From DATMYQ01 sp035560935 (lineage in GTDB: Bacteria > Bacillota > Negativicutes > Sporomusales > Sporomusaceae): a stretch of 5,891 bases of DNA. Every line of letters begins with the position of its first letter. The first letter of the stretch is position 1. The position numbers and the translations under genes are program-made. Shown one piece after another: positions 1 through 5,582 of the stretch. The stretch is taken from NCBI GenBank assembly GCA_035560935.1, contig DATMYQ010000312.1, positions 1 to 5,891 of the forward strand. Reading direction: 5' to 3'. The notes beneath the pieces are model-generated. The model was not told the DNA's origin. It worked only from the letters and a program-made list of their open reading frames with translations, and ran no database searches.

Positions 1-56
1 CTATAAAATTCCCACTTCATGGCAAAATCCTGGCACTCGAACCCCAAGACCGCCAC
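1..56 (-). CDS. Possible 5' end of a minus-strand gene running off the left edge
   Basis: A GTG at 54-56 opens a frame that stays open to the window edge and gives 18 residues beginning VAVLGFECQDF. The same frame has an upstream TGA at about 82-84, so the start must lie between them. A strong GGGAGG (minus strand, 73-78) lies 16 nt before this GTG, which is longer than usual. It lies 11 nt before an ATG at 59-61, but that frame ends after 14 codons at 17-19. Either the GTG is the start, or the ATG frame is a decoy, or the sequence has a frameshift here. The product cannot be identified from 18 residues. Confidence 0.25.
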   Translation of the reverse strand, partial: MAVLGFECQDFAMKWEFY

Positions 57-104
57 GACATAGCCAGACTTACCTCCCGGTCAATATCGTATTTCCTCAA
101 CCGT

Positions 105-551
105 TTAGTCGTTAAAATAGTAAACCCGCCGACACTGCGGACACTGTCCGACCAGTCCCATGATTTCCCCTTCGTTATCGGCCAATTGTACCATTTCCAG
201 GTGACACGCTGCATCGGTTTCACTTGCATTGCGGCAACAATCCGGACAGATAACACTGCCGATCACCACGCCAAGCTCTAAACGGGTCATCTGCACGTCG
301 TCACCATAATTTTCCCGGATACAACGCAGCAACTTGACCTCATCGGCGCTTTTCAGATAGGCCAGCACCTCTTTCTTCCAAAACAATGAATCCCGGGCGG
401 TTTCCTTGCGCGGTCGCAGTTTTCCGGACCGGACCAGTTCCCGCAATTCATTTTGAGTACACTTCAACAGTTCCATCACTTCGGTAAATCCAATTAAATG
501 CAACGAGATGAACGACCACAATTCCTTTTCCGAATGAAACTCCATCTGCAT
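105..551 (-). CDS. Small protein with HTH (MerR/excisionase-like) domain and C-terminal zinc ribbon, function unknown
   Basis: The product is 148 residues from the ATG at 549-551. Residues about 21-68 (GFTEVMELLKCTQNELRELV, then RSGKLRPRK and a basic strand-helix ending EVLAYLKS) look like a winged helix-turn-helix of the MerR/excisionase type. Such domains read DNA or select a partner site. The C-terminal part carries CPDC at 102-105 and CPQC at 137-140, a spacing typical of a zinc ribbon, with additional Cys106, Cys116 and His117 between them. No catalytic motif, signal peptide or membrane segment is visible. The ATG was chosen because GGAAG lies 5 nt upstream; an in-frame TTG at 561-563 would add four residues and has AAAGG 12 nt upstream. 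A perfect palindrome at 589-603 precedes the gene and could be an operator. A transcriptional regulator or an anti-sigma-like adaptor are both possible; I do not recognise a named family. Confidence 0.75.
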   Translation of the reverse strand: MQMEFHSEKELWSFISLHLIGFTEVMELLKCTQNELRELVRSGKLRPRKETARDSLFWKKEVLAYLKSADEVKLLRCIRENYGDDVQMTRLELGVVIGSVICPDCCRNASETDAACHLEMVQLADNEGEIMGLVGQCPQCRRVYYFND

Positions 552-588
552 ACCATCTTCCAATTCTGTCCACTACCTTTCATGGCAT

Positions 589-603
589 ATCTTTAATAAA
601 GAT
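589..603. promoter_or_regulatory. Perfect 7-1-7 palindrome upstream of the HTH/zinc-ribbon gene
   Basis: ATCTTTA, one central base, then TAAAGAT. It lies about 38-52 nt upstream of the ATG at 551. It is AT-rich and sized for a dimeric DNA-binding protein. An autoregulatory operator is an inference from its place next to a gene for an HTH protein. No clear -35/-10 pair could be assigned to that gene in 564-720. Confidence 0.35.
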
Positions 604-735
604 TACGCATTGTTTATTCGCCGTCCGCCAACTTTTTCCTGCCCTCTTTACCGCAACAAATAAATCCGCTTCCCGTAAGTTCTCCCTGTCCGCTTTTATC
701 TTATTCACGCAAATTCATGTATCCGATGAAAAAGC

Positions 736-764
736 ATGACAAATTTCCTCTTTGGCGCTATGAT
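736..764 (+). promoter_or_regulatory. Sigma-A promoter for the HAD phosphatase operon
   Basis: The -35 ATGACA (736-741) and -10 TATGAT (759-764) are separated by exactly 17 nt. Each hexamer differs from consensus at one base. Transcription would begin near 771, which argues against the far-upstream in-frame ATG at 779 being the start of the next gene. Confidence 0.7.
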
Positions 765-811
765 AGCAAAGTAAAATAATGTTTACCTTGTCAGGAAGGA
801 TGGTGTGGCTC

Positions 812-1486
812 ATGGTAAGCAAAACCCTATCAATAACCCAGGCGCTGATTTTTGATATGGATGGTTTGATGTTCGATACGGAACGTTTGGGAATTGACGC
901 CTATTCCCGGGCCGGAGCAGAGTTCGGCTATGAAATCACTTCTGACTTTATTCTGCAATGCATCGGGCGGAGCGCCCGGGATACCGAGCAGTTGTTCCGC
1001 AATCATTTCGGCGCCGATTTTCCTTATCCGGCCGTGAGACAGCGTCGATTAGAAATTGCCGAGCAGTGGATACGCAGCCACGGCGTACCGCAAAAGGACG
1101 GTTTGCCGGAATTGATGGACACTTTGGATGCATTGCGTCTCCCCCGGGCCGTTGCCACTTCAACCGAACGGGTGCGGGCTGAACCATTGCTTAAGGCCGC
1201 ACAAATCTTTCACCGCTTTGATGCCACAGTCTGCGGCGACGAGGTTGCTTCAGGAAAACCCGCGCCGGATATTTTTCTGCTGGCGGCAAAAAAGCTGGGC
1301 TATCCTCCTGCGCAATGTCTGGTGCTGGAAGATTCCGGCCCGGGTATTCAAGCCGCCCATAGCGCCGGTATTCCCGCAATCCTTATCCCGGATATTAAAA
1401 TTCCGCCACCGGAAATTAGCCGCCTGGCTTTCGCCGTGGCTGCCTCGCTGCGTGAAGTCCCTGACTTCCTGGGAGAACGGTCATGA
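812..1486 (+). CDS. HAD-superfamily hydrolase, subfamily IA (beta-phosphoglucomutase/phosphatase-like)
   Basis: A cytoplasmic phosphoryl-transfer enzyme of 224 residues, the usual length for this family. All four HAD motifs are present. Motif I is IFDMDGLMFDTE, with nucleophile Asp15 and acid/base Asp17. Motif II is VATST, with Thr116 at the phosphate-binding position. Motif III is Lys149 in SGKPAPDIF. Motif IV is VLEDS, with Glu173 and Asp174 for Mg2+. The helical cap lies between motifs I and II (about residues 25-90). Together these indicate a phosphatase or phosphomutase on a small phosphorylated metabolite; the substrate cannot be read from sequence. The ATG at 812 leaves ten residues before the first strand, as is normal, with AAGGA 11 nt upstream. 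In-frame ATG 779, ATG 800 and GTG 803 are alternatives; GTG 803 has AGGA 6 nt upstream, while 779 sits almost on the predicted transcription start. The stop codon overlaps the next gene by 4 nt (ATGA), so the two are cotranscribed and probably translationally coupled. Confidence 0.93.
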   Translation: MVSKTLSITQALIFDMDGLMFDTERLGIDAYSRAGAEFGYEITSDFILQCIGRSARDTEQLFRNHFGADFPYPAVRQRRLEIAEQWIRSHGVPQKDGLPELMDTLDALRLPRAVATSTERVRAEPLLKAAQIFHRFDATVCGDEVASGKPAPDIFLLAAKKLGYPPAQCLVLEDSGPGIQAAHSAGIPAILIPDIKIPPPEISRLAFAVAASLREVPDFLGERS

Positions 1487-1824
1487 GCGATTTTGAAAAC
1501 CGTTTAAACAAACTACTACCGGATTTACTGGGGGCTGAGGTCGCCAAAGCCTGCCGCATCCGTCGCAACATTATTGAATTGTTAATCGTGGAAGGCCGGC
1601 GCCTATTGCAGGAAACGCCGCTTCCTGAGCGGTGGCACTATATCGCCGCCAGTGACGACGAAGACGATGAAAAAGCATTTCGTCTGGTTTTGGCAGTTCT
1701 GGGCGATCCTTCCCCTGACGTGCTGCGGCTGTTCGAAAATCTGACGGAATACGAGGCCGAATACTGGATACGCTACCAGCAACAAATCGAAGAAGAATGG
1801 AAAAGCATCCTGCGCGTTCTATAA
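1483..1824 (+). CDS. Hypothetical 113-residue acidic helical protein, coupled to the HAD gene
   Basis: I do not recognise a family. The 113-residue product has no signal peptide or membrane segment and reads as mainly helical: LNKLLPDLLGAEVAKACRIR and IELLIVEGRRLL near the N terminus, then an acidic patch SDDEDDEKAF at 57-66, then a charged C-terminal helix rich in E, Y, W and Q. The start is well supported. ATG overlaps the stop of the HAD gene in ATGA, and GGGAGA lies 6 nt upstream, inside the preceding coding region. The reading frame is closed by TAA at 1822-1824. The tight coupling suggests a role tied to the HAD enzyme or simply a shared promoter. No intrinsic terminator is visible between this gene and the tRNA promoter at 1866. 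Confidence 0.8.
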   Translation: MSDFENRLNKLLPDLLGAEVAKACRIRRNIIELLIVEGRRLLQETPLPERWHYIAASDDEDDEKAFRLVLAVLGDPSPDVLRLFENLTEYEAEYWIRYQQQIEEEWKSILRVL

Positions 1825-1865
1825 CATTACAACCACTCACTTCTCAACTTTTTGACAAACTAATA

Positions 1866-1894
1866 TTGACAAAAAAAATAAAATCAACTATAAT
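1866..1894 (+). promoter_or_regulatory. Consensus sigma-A promoter for tRNA-Pro/tRNA-Gly
   Basis: The -35 TTGACA (1866-1871) and -10 TATAAT (1889-1894) both match consensus perfectly with a 17-nt A-rich spacer. The predicted start near 1901 leaves a leader of about 9 nt before tRNA-Pro. No separate promoter is seen before tRNA-Gly, so both tRNAs should be on one transcript. Confidence 0.9.
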
Positions 1895-1909
1895 ACATTT
1901 TGTCACTAT

Positions 1910-1986
1910 CGGGGCGTGGCTCAGCTTGGTAGAGCACCTGGCTTGGGACCAGGGGGTCGCAGGTTCAAATCCTGCCGCTCCGACCA
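1910..1986 (+). tRNA. tRNA-Pro (anticodon TGG)
   Basis: A complete 77-nt cloverleaf. The acceptor CGGGGCG pairs with CGCTCCG (one G.U). The D stem is GCTC/GAGC, the anticodon stem CCTGG/CCAGG with loop CTTGGGA giving anticodon TGG, and the T stem GCAGG/CCTGC with loop TTCAAAT. The discriminator is A and the CCA end is encoded at 1984-1986. Confidence 0.97.
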
Positions 1987-2026
1987 ACCACACAATCCCT
2001 TTTGTGATGCAAAACCATCGCTCCAT

Positions 2027-2100
2027 GCGGGTGTAGCTCAATGGTAGAGCACTAGCCTTCCAAGCTAGCTACGAGGGTTCGATTCCCTTCACCCGCTCCA
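2027..2100 (+). tRNA. tRNA-Gly (anticodon TCC)
   Basis: A complete 74-nt cloverleaf. The acceptor GCGGGTG pairs with CACCCGC. The D stem is GCTC/GAGC, the anticodon stem CTAGC/GCTAG with loop CTTCCAA giving anticodon TCC, and the T stem GAGGG/CCCTT (one G.U) with loop TTCGATT. CCA is encoded. It lies 40 nt after tRNA-Pro with no promoter between them. Confidence 0.97.
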
Positions 2101-2222
2101 TATGACTTATGGCGCCGGCAACTTTCAGGAATTTTTTTCTGGGTTTTGCGGGCCTTTTTGTTGCCAAAAGCAATGCCTCTCAACGTTGCCGCAAACCTGC
2201 CCAGCGCACTGCGTTGCCCGTA
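2101..2222. other. Spacer between tRNA-Gly and the tRNA-Arg promoter
   Basis: No gene is seen. T-rich runs at 2132-2138 and 2154-2159 follow tRNA-Gly and could mark the end of the Pro-Gly transcript, but I find no compact GC-rich stem directly before either run. GGCAAC (2117-2122) can pair with GTTGCC (2160-2165) across a long loop, and GTTGCC recurs at 2185-2190 and 2213-2218. Confidence 0.4.
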
Positions 2223-2251
2223 TTGACAGTATAATATGAAGATGATATAAT
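2223..2251 (+). promoter_or_regulatory. Consensus sigma-A promoter for tRNA-Arg
   Basis: A perfect -35 TTGACA (2223-2228) and perfect -10 TATAAT (2246-2251) are separated by 17 nt. The start is predicted near 2258, giving a 5' leader of roughly 44 nt that would be removed during tRNA maturation. Confidence 0.9.
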
Positions 2252-2301
2252 GCTTCAGGTAGGAAGCGGTGTACTTTTTTGCCGGTGCTCCCTATATTTA
2301 T

Positions 2302-2377
2302 GCGCCTGTAGCTCAGGGGATAGAGCAACGGACTTCTAATCCGTTGGTCGCACGTTCGAATCGTGCCAGGCGCGCCA
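2302..2377 (+). tRNA. tRNA-Arg (anticodon TCT)
   Basis: A complete 76-nt cloverleaf. The acceptor GCGCCTG pairs perfectly with CAGGCGC. The D stem is GCTC/GAGC, the anticodon stem ACGGA/TCCGT with loop CTTCTAA giving anticodon TCT, and the T stem GCACG/CGTGC with loop TTCGAAT. The discriminator is G and CCA is encoded at 2375-2377. It has its own promoter and terminator. Confidence 0.97.
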
Positions 2378-2389
2378 CTTAGATGCAGC

Positions 2390-2422
2390 AACTGCAAACA
2401 TTTCGGGGTTTGCGGTTTTTTT
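2390..2422 (+). terminator. Intrinsic terminator of tRNA-Arg
   Basis: AACTGCAAAC (2390-2399) pairs with GTTTGCGGTT (2408-2417) over 10 bp with one G.U, around an 8-nt loop, followed by T residues to 2422. It lies 12 nt after the encoded CCA. No T-run follows the stem on the other strand, so it acts on plus-strand transcripts only. Confidence 0.9.
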
Positions 2423-2438
2423 ATGTTTTAAACTCCGT

Positions 2439-2490
2439 ATGAGCAAAGAAATCGATCCCGCCGGTTTGGGGGATCGATTTCTTTGCTTAT
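2439..2490. terminator. Long perfect hairpin between convergent tRNA-Arg and fdhA, probable bidirectional terminator
   Basis: The arms at 2442-2459 and 2470-2487 are an 18-bp perfect inverted repeat (AGCAAAGAAATCGATCCC and its complement) around a 10-nt loop. Three more outer positions pair on the plus strand (2439-2441 with 2488-2490, one G.U). On either strand the 3' arm ends in the T-rich GATTTCTTTGCT, so a shorter GC core followed by a T-rich tail can form both ways. It lies about 100 nt beyond the fdhA stop and just after the tRNA-Arg terminator, where read-through from both sides would meet. Confidence 0.6.
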
Positions 2491-2541
2491 TATAATATCT
2501 GCCCATACTCAAAGATATGCAACTACCCGTTTTATCGGTTC

Positions 2542-2581
2542 GGTGAACAGACCAATCCAGCTCCGCTCTTACTTGTTCACT
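2542..2581. repeat. Inverted repeat just downstream of the fdhA stop
   Basis: GTGAACA (2543-2549) and TGTTCAC (2574-2580) form a 7-bp stem, slightly extendable by G.U pairs, with a loop of about 24 nt. It starts a few bases after the fdhA stop codon. No T-run follows it in the fdhA direction, so it may protect the mRNA 3' end more than terminate; this is inference. Confidence 0.35.
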
Positions 2582-2584
2582 CTT

Positions 2585-5272
2585 TTATTGAGCAGTTTTT
2601 TCTACTTTTACCGCGCATACTTTATATTCATACGTTTTGGTAACTTTATCACCGGCACCGCTGGTGACTTCGTTCGTGGCGCATTCCTGGAAATGAAATG
2701 ACATCCATATCCCGCCCGGCAATACAGCATCCGTTACCCATGCCTTAGCCTGTACTGAACCTCGACGCGACGTGACCGTAATCATATCTTCATTCTCAAT
2801 GATCAGGCGTTTTGCATCATCGGGATGAAGCATCGCCCGCTCTTCTGGCCGATACTCCGTCAGTTGCTTGGAGTAACCCGCTGTAGTTATGCAATAATGG
2901 TAGAGAATCCGTCCCGTAGTCAGCAGGAAAGGATATTCGGCATCCGGCAATTCAGCAGGCTCTTGATGTTCGATGGCTTTAAACACTCCTAAGCCACAGG
3001 TGAATTTTCCGTCGATATGAAGAAACTTGCTGCCAGGATGCTCTTTGGTCGGTACCGGCCATTGCAAACCGTTTTCTGCAACACGGTCAAAAGACAGTCC
3101 CGCAAACATCGGACTCAAAGAAGCCATTTCATCCATAATTTCACGCGGATGGGTATAGGACATTGCATAGCCCATTTTATTTGACAAGTCTCGAATGATT
3201 TGCCAGTCAGCACGGCTGTTTGCGATCGGATCAATCGCCTGTCGAACGAGTTGCACGCGACGTTCACAGTTGGTGAACGTGCCGTCCTTTTCCGCAAAAG
3301 AAGCGGCTGGCAATATCACGTCCGCCAAATTACCCGTCTCCGTCTTAAAAATATTCTGTACTACCAAAAACTCGAGATGTTCAAATCCTTTCCGTACATG
3401 GTGGGCATCGCCATCAGAACGTATAGGATCTTCCCCCATAACATACATGGCCTTTAGGTTGCCGGCAATAGCGGCGTCAAACATGTCCGGCATCATCAAA
3501 CCGACTTGGGTTGACATTTTTGCGCCCCAGGCTTTTTCAAATTTTTCCGCTGCGGCTGTATTGGTGACAGGCTGATAACCGGAATAAACATTAGGCAAAG
3601 CCCCCATGTCACAGGCGCCTTGTACGTTATTCTGCCCACGCATCGGGTTTACACCGGAGAAAAGCTTGCCCACATTACCGGTTAACATCGCCAGATTAGC
3701 CAAACTCATGACATTATCGGTGCCGCAAGTGTGTTCAGTAATACCAAGAGTATAAAATATAGAAGCCCGTTCAGCAGTAGCATACATTTTGCTGGCCTCA
3801 AACAGCAGATGCTTAGGCACACCCGTTATTGCTTCCACATATTCCGGGGTATATTTTTCGATGACCTCCGCCATCTTGTCAAAACCAGTGGTATTGGTAT
3901 TGATAAATGCCTGGTCATGCCAACCGTTTTTGAGGATAATCCGCAGCATGCCATTAAGCAGCGCAATATCCGTTCCCGGCGTCAACTGCATCCACACATC
4001 CGCTTTTTCCGCCAGTTCGATTCGACGTGGATCGGCGACAATTAATTTGGCGCCGTTACGCAGAGCTTGTCGCATTTTAGCGCCAATCACAGGATGAGCC
4101 TCGGTGGGGTTGCCGCCGATCAAAAAGATCATTTTACTGTCCGGTAATTCATCAATCGAGTTGGTCATGGCTCCAGAACCAAAGGAAGCGGCCAGGCCGG
4201 CTACGGTAGGAGCGTGGCAGATACGAGCGCAATGGTCCACGTTGTTCGTGCCGATAACCGCCCGCATAAATTTCTGCATGATATAATTATCTTCATTTAC
4301 GCAACGGGCCGAGCTGACCGCCGCCAGCGCATCACTACCGTAGGCGTTTTTAATTTCCGTAAACTTAGCCGCAATCAGATCCAGAGCTTCATCCCAAGAG
4401 GCTTCGACGAATTCGCCGTTCTTCTTGATTAACGGTGTCGTCAAACGCTCCGGACTATGAATATAATCGGTACCAAACCGGCCTTTCACACAGGTAAGCC
4501 GGCCATTGACCGGACTGGTCAGGTTGGAAGTCACGCCGATTACCTTGCCGTCTTTGACGTTCAGATCATAGTTGCAGCCAACACCGCAGAAGGGACAAGT
4601 TGTTTTAACCTTCTTATCCGGCGTTCCCACGCCGTTCATCGCTTTTTCCGTTAAGGCTCCTACCGGACAAGCTGACACACAAGTACCGCAAAACACACAG
4701 TTGGCAGAATCAGCCATATTCTTGTCAAAGGCCGGCGTTACTTTGGTATCAAAACCGCGTTCAGTCCATTCCAGGGTGTTGCAGCACTGCACTTCTTTAC
4801 AAACACGTACACAGCGTCCGCATAAGATACATTTATTATTGTCTCTAATAATGAAAGGGTTGCTATCATCAATGGCGAATTGGCGGCGTTCTCCTTCCTT
4901 TCTTATTTCTCTGACGCCAAGGTTGTTCGCTAAACTTTGCAGTTCGCAATCCAGGTTACGCTGGCAGGTAAGGCATTCCTGCGGGTGATTCTCCAGAATC
5001 AGTTCTACCACGCTTTTTCTCGCTTCACGAATCGCTGCAGAATGAGTGCGCACGTTCATTCCTTCGGATACAGGATAAGTACAAGCGGTAACTAACCCCC
5101 GCGCTCCCTCAACTTCTACAACACAAACCCGGCATGACCCTTCCGGCGTTAAATCGGCCAGATGACATAAAGTGGGGATATTAACCCCAATAGCGCGAGC
5201 CGCTTCCAAAAGTGTGGCGCCTTTACCTATTTTTACGGACTGTCCATCAATTTCCAAAGAAATCATTTCCAT
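2585..5272 (-). CDS. fdhA: Formate dehydrogenase catalytic (alpha) subunit, Cys-type, Mo/W-bis-PGD, with NuoG-like Fe-S N-terminus
   Basis: Interconverts formate and CO2 on a molybdenum or tungsten bis-pterin cofactor and passes electrons through an Fe-S chain to a partner, NAD(P)H module or ferredoxin. It is an 895-residue cytoplasmic protein. The N-terminal [2Fe-2S] domain has Cys36, 47, 50 and 64. A His-Cys3 cluster uses His96, Cys100, 103 and 109. A two-cluster ferredoxin domain has Cys148/151/154/158 and Cys192/195/198/202. The catalytic module opens with a [4Fe-4S] site CPFCGVGC (Cys226/229/233 plus Cys261). The active-site motif is ARICHAPTVAG with Cys352 (codon TGC), where many relatives have selenocysteine, followed by His353; the conserved arginine is Arg545 in MRGQNNVQGACDMG. 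The last 120 or so residues are the pterin-dinucleotide-binding domain. Length and order match clostridial and acetogen FdhA, also called FdhF in some annotations. The ATG at 5270-5272 follows AAGGAG with a 12-nt gap; ATG 5266 is less likely. No partner subunit or fdhD lies beside it, so it appears monocistronic. Confidence 0.96.
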   Translation of the reverse strand: MEMISLEIDGQSVKIGKGATLLEAARAIGVNIPTLCHLADLTPEGSCRVCVVEVEGARGLVTACTYPVSEGMNVRTHSAAIREARKSVVELILENHPQECLTCQRNLDCELQSLANNLGVREIRKEGERRQFAIDDSNPFIIRDNNKCILCGRCVRVCKEVQCCNTLEWTERGFDTKVTPAFDKNMADSANCVFCGTCVSACPVGALTEKAMNGVGTPDKKVKTTCPFCGVGCNYDLNVKDGKVIGVTSNLTSPVNGRLTCVKGRFGTDYIHSPERLTTPLIKKNGEFVEASWDEALDLIAAKFTEIKNAYGSDALAAVSSARCVNEDNYIMQKFMRAVIGTNNVDHCARICHAPTVAGLAASFGSGAMTNSIDELPDSKMIFLIGGNPTEAHPVIGAKMRQALRNGAKLIVADPRRIELAEKADVWMQLTPGTDIALLNGMLRIILKNGWHDQAFINTNTTGFDKMAEVIEKYTPEYVEAITGVPKHLLFEASKMYATAERASIFYTLGITEHTCGTDNVMSLANLAMLTGNVGKLFSGVNPMRGQNNVQGACDMGALPNVYSGYQPVTNTAAAEKFEKAWGAKMSTQVGLMMPDMFDAAIAGNLKAMYVMGEDPIRSDGDAHHVRKGFEHLEFLVVQNIFKTETGNLADVILPAASFAEKDGTFTNCERRVQLVRQAIDPIANSRADWQIIRDLSNKMGYAMSYTHPREIMDEMASLSPMFAGLSFDRVAENGLQWPVPTKEHPGSKFLHIDGKFTCGLGVFKAIEHQEPAELPDAEYPFLLTTGRILYHYCITTAGYSKQLTEYRPEERAMLHPDDAKRLIIENEDMITVTSRRGSVQAKAWVTDAVLPGGIWMSFHFQECATNEVTSGAGDKVTKTYEYKVCAVKVEKTAQ

Positions 5273-5284
5273 GATCAGTATTCA

Positions 5285-5290
5285 CTCCTT
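5285..5290 (-). promoter_or_regulatory. Ribosome binding site of fdhA
   Basis: AAGGAG on the minus strand, 12 nt before the ATG at 5272 and followed by TG, so the match to the anti-Shine-Dalgarno can be read as AAGGAG(G)TG. The gap is at the long end of normal but supports the first of two nearby ATGs. Confidence 0.6.
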
Positions 5291-5367
5291 TTAGATATCA
5301 AAATGAATTGCCTAGCTTACACGGTATGCGAAGACGGATGAGATATCGCGTTTTTCTGAAATGGCCA

Positions 5368-5387
5368 TTGTACTGGCAATTTCACAA
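5368..5387. promoter_or_regulatory. Rex-like half-site / TTGT...ACAA inverted repeat in the fdhA leader
   Basis: TTGT (5368-5371) and TTCACAA (5381-5387) form an inverted repeat with TTGT and ACAA ends. The right half matches the half-site known for the redox repressor Rex (TTGTGAAN4TTCACAA), but the left half is degenerate and the spacing is 2 bp too long. It lies downstream of the candidate fdhA promoter. Redox control of fdhA would make biological sense, but the match is weak. Confidence 0.2.
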
Positions 5388-5390
5388 GTG

Positions 5391-5504
5391 CTATATCCTA
5401 TACATAGGATTTGGTATGCAACTCAAAAATAATGCACAATATTTCACCCCTCTCTTTAGCTTGCGATTTTCCATGATCCTAAGCACTACATTAGATAGTT
5501 GCAT
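5391..5504 (-). CDS. Possible 37-residue leader ORF upstream of fdhA
   Basis: ATG at 5502-5504 opens a 37-codon frame (beginning MQLSNVVLRI) closed by TAG at 5391-5393. A very strong AAAGGGGGTG (5505-5514) abuts the ATG, which is too close for a normal ribosome binding site; no better-spaced start is evident. The peptide is basic in the middle (ENRKLKRGVKY) and has a short hydrophobic patch, with no known family. It ends about 118 nt before fdhA. It may be chance. Confidence 0.2.
   Translation of the reverse strand: MQLSNVVLRIMENRKLKRGVKYCALFLSCIPNPMYRI
5395..5426 (-). promoter_or_regulatory. Candidate fdhA promoter with palindromic operator over the -10
   Basis: On the minus strand TTGAGT (5421-5426) and TATAGG (5397-5402) are 18 nt apart, each 4/6 to consensus, giving a start near 5390 and a leader of about 118 nt. 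The 16-bp perfect palindrome ATCCTAT-AC-ATAGGAT (5395-5410) covers the -10, where a bound regulator would block RNA polymerase. Promoter strength is poor by sequence, which fits a regulated or activator-dependent gene. A second candidate further upstream is TTGACC (5550-5555) with TTCAAT (5527-5532), 17-nt spacing. Confidence 0.35.
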
Positions 5505-5556
5505 CACCCCCTTTCATGCAAAACAAATTGAATCAATTTCTCAATATTAGGTCAAA

Positions 5557-5573
5557 CGGGAAAAACCTTCCCG
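5557..5573. repeat. Short GC-rich hairpin
   Basis: CGGGAA (5557-5562) and TTCCCG (5568-5573) form a 6-bp stem with a 5-nt loop. On the plus strand it is followed by CTTTATATT, on the minus strand by TTTGACC, so it is at most a weak terminator on either strand. It sits directly next to the structured element that starts at 5583. Confidence 0.35.
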
Positions 5574-5582
5574 CTTTATATT

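Noticed and set aside
17..256. Minus-strand 79-codon ORF
   Set aside because: It overlaps the HTH/zinc-ribbon gene in another frame; the cysteine knuckles support the longer gene.
948..1496. Several ORFs on both strands inside the HAD gene
   Set aside because: They are shadows of the HAD coding sequence, which carries all four family motifs.
1844..2041. Minus-strand 65-codon ORF containing GAAGFEPATPWSQ
   Set aside because: It is the antisense of tRNA-Pro. Peptides of this type are a well-known annotation artefact of tRNA genes.
2117..2218. Repeated GTTGCC words with one inverted copy between tRNA-Gly and tRNA-Arg
   Set aside because: Six-base words at irregular spacing are within chance, and there is no longer repeat unit. 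They do not form a CRISPR or an array.
2125..2397. Minus-strand 90-codon ORF containing GTIRTCDQRIRSPLLYPLSYRR
   Set aside because: It is the antisense of tRNA-Arg and its flanks, the same artefact class. It has no ribosome binding site and crosses the tRNA promoter.
3195..4988. Plus-strand ORFs antisense to fdhA
   Set aside because: They overlap a complete, motif-rich fdhA and show no domain signature of their own.
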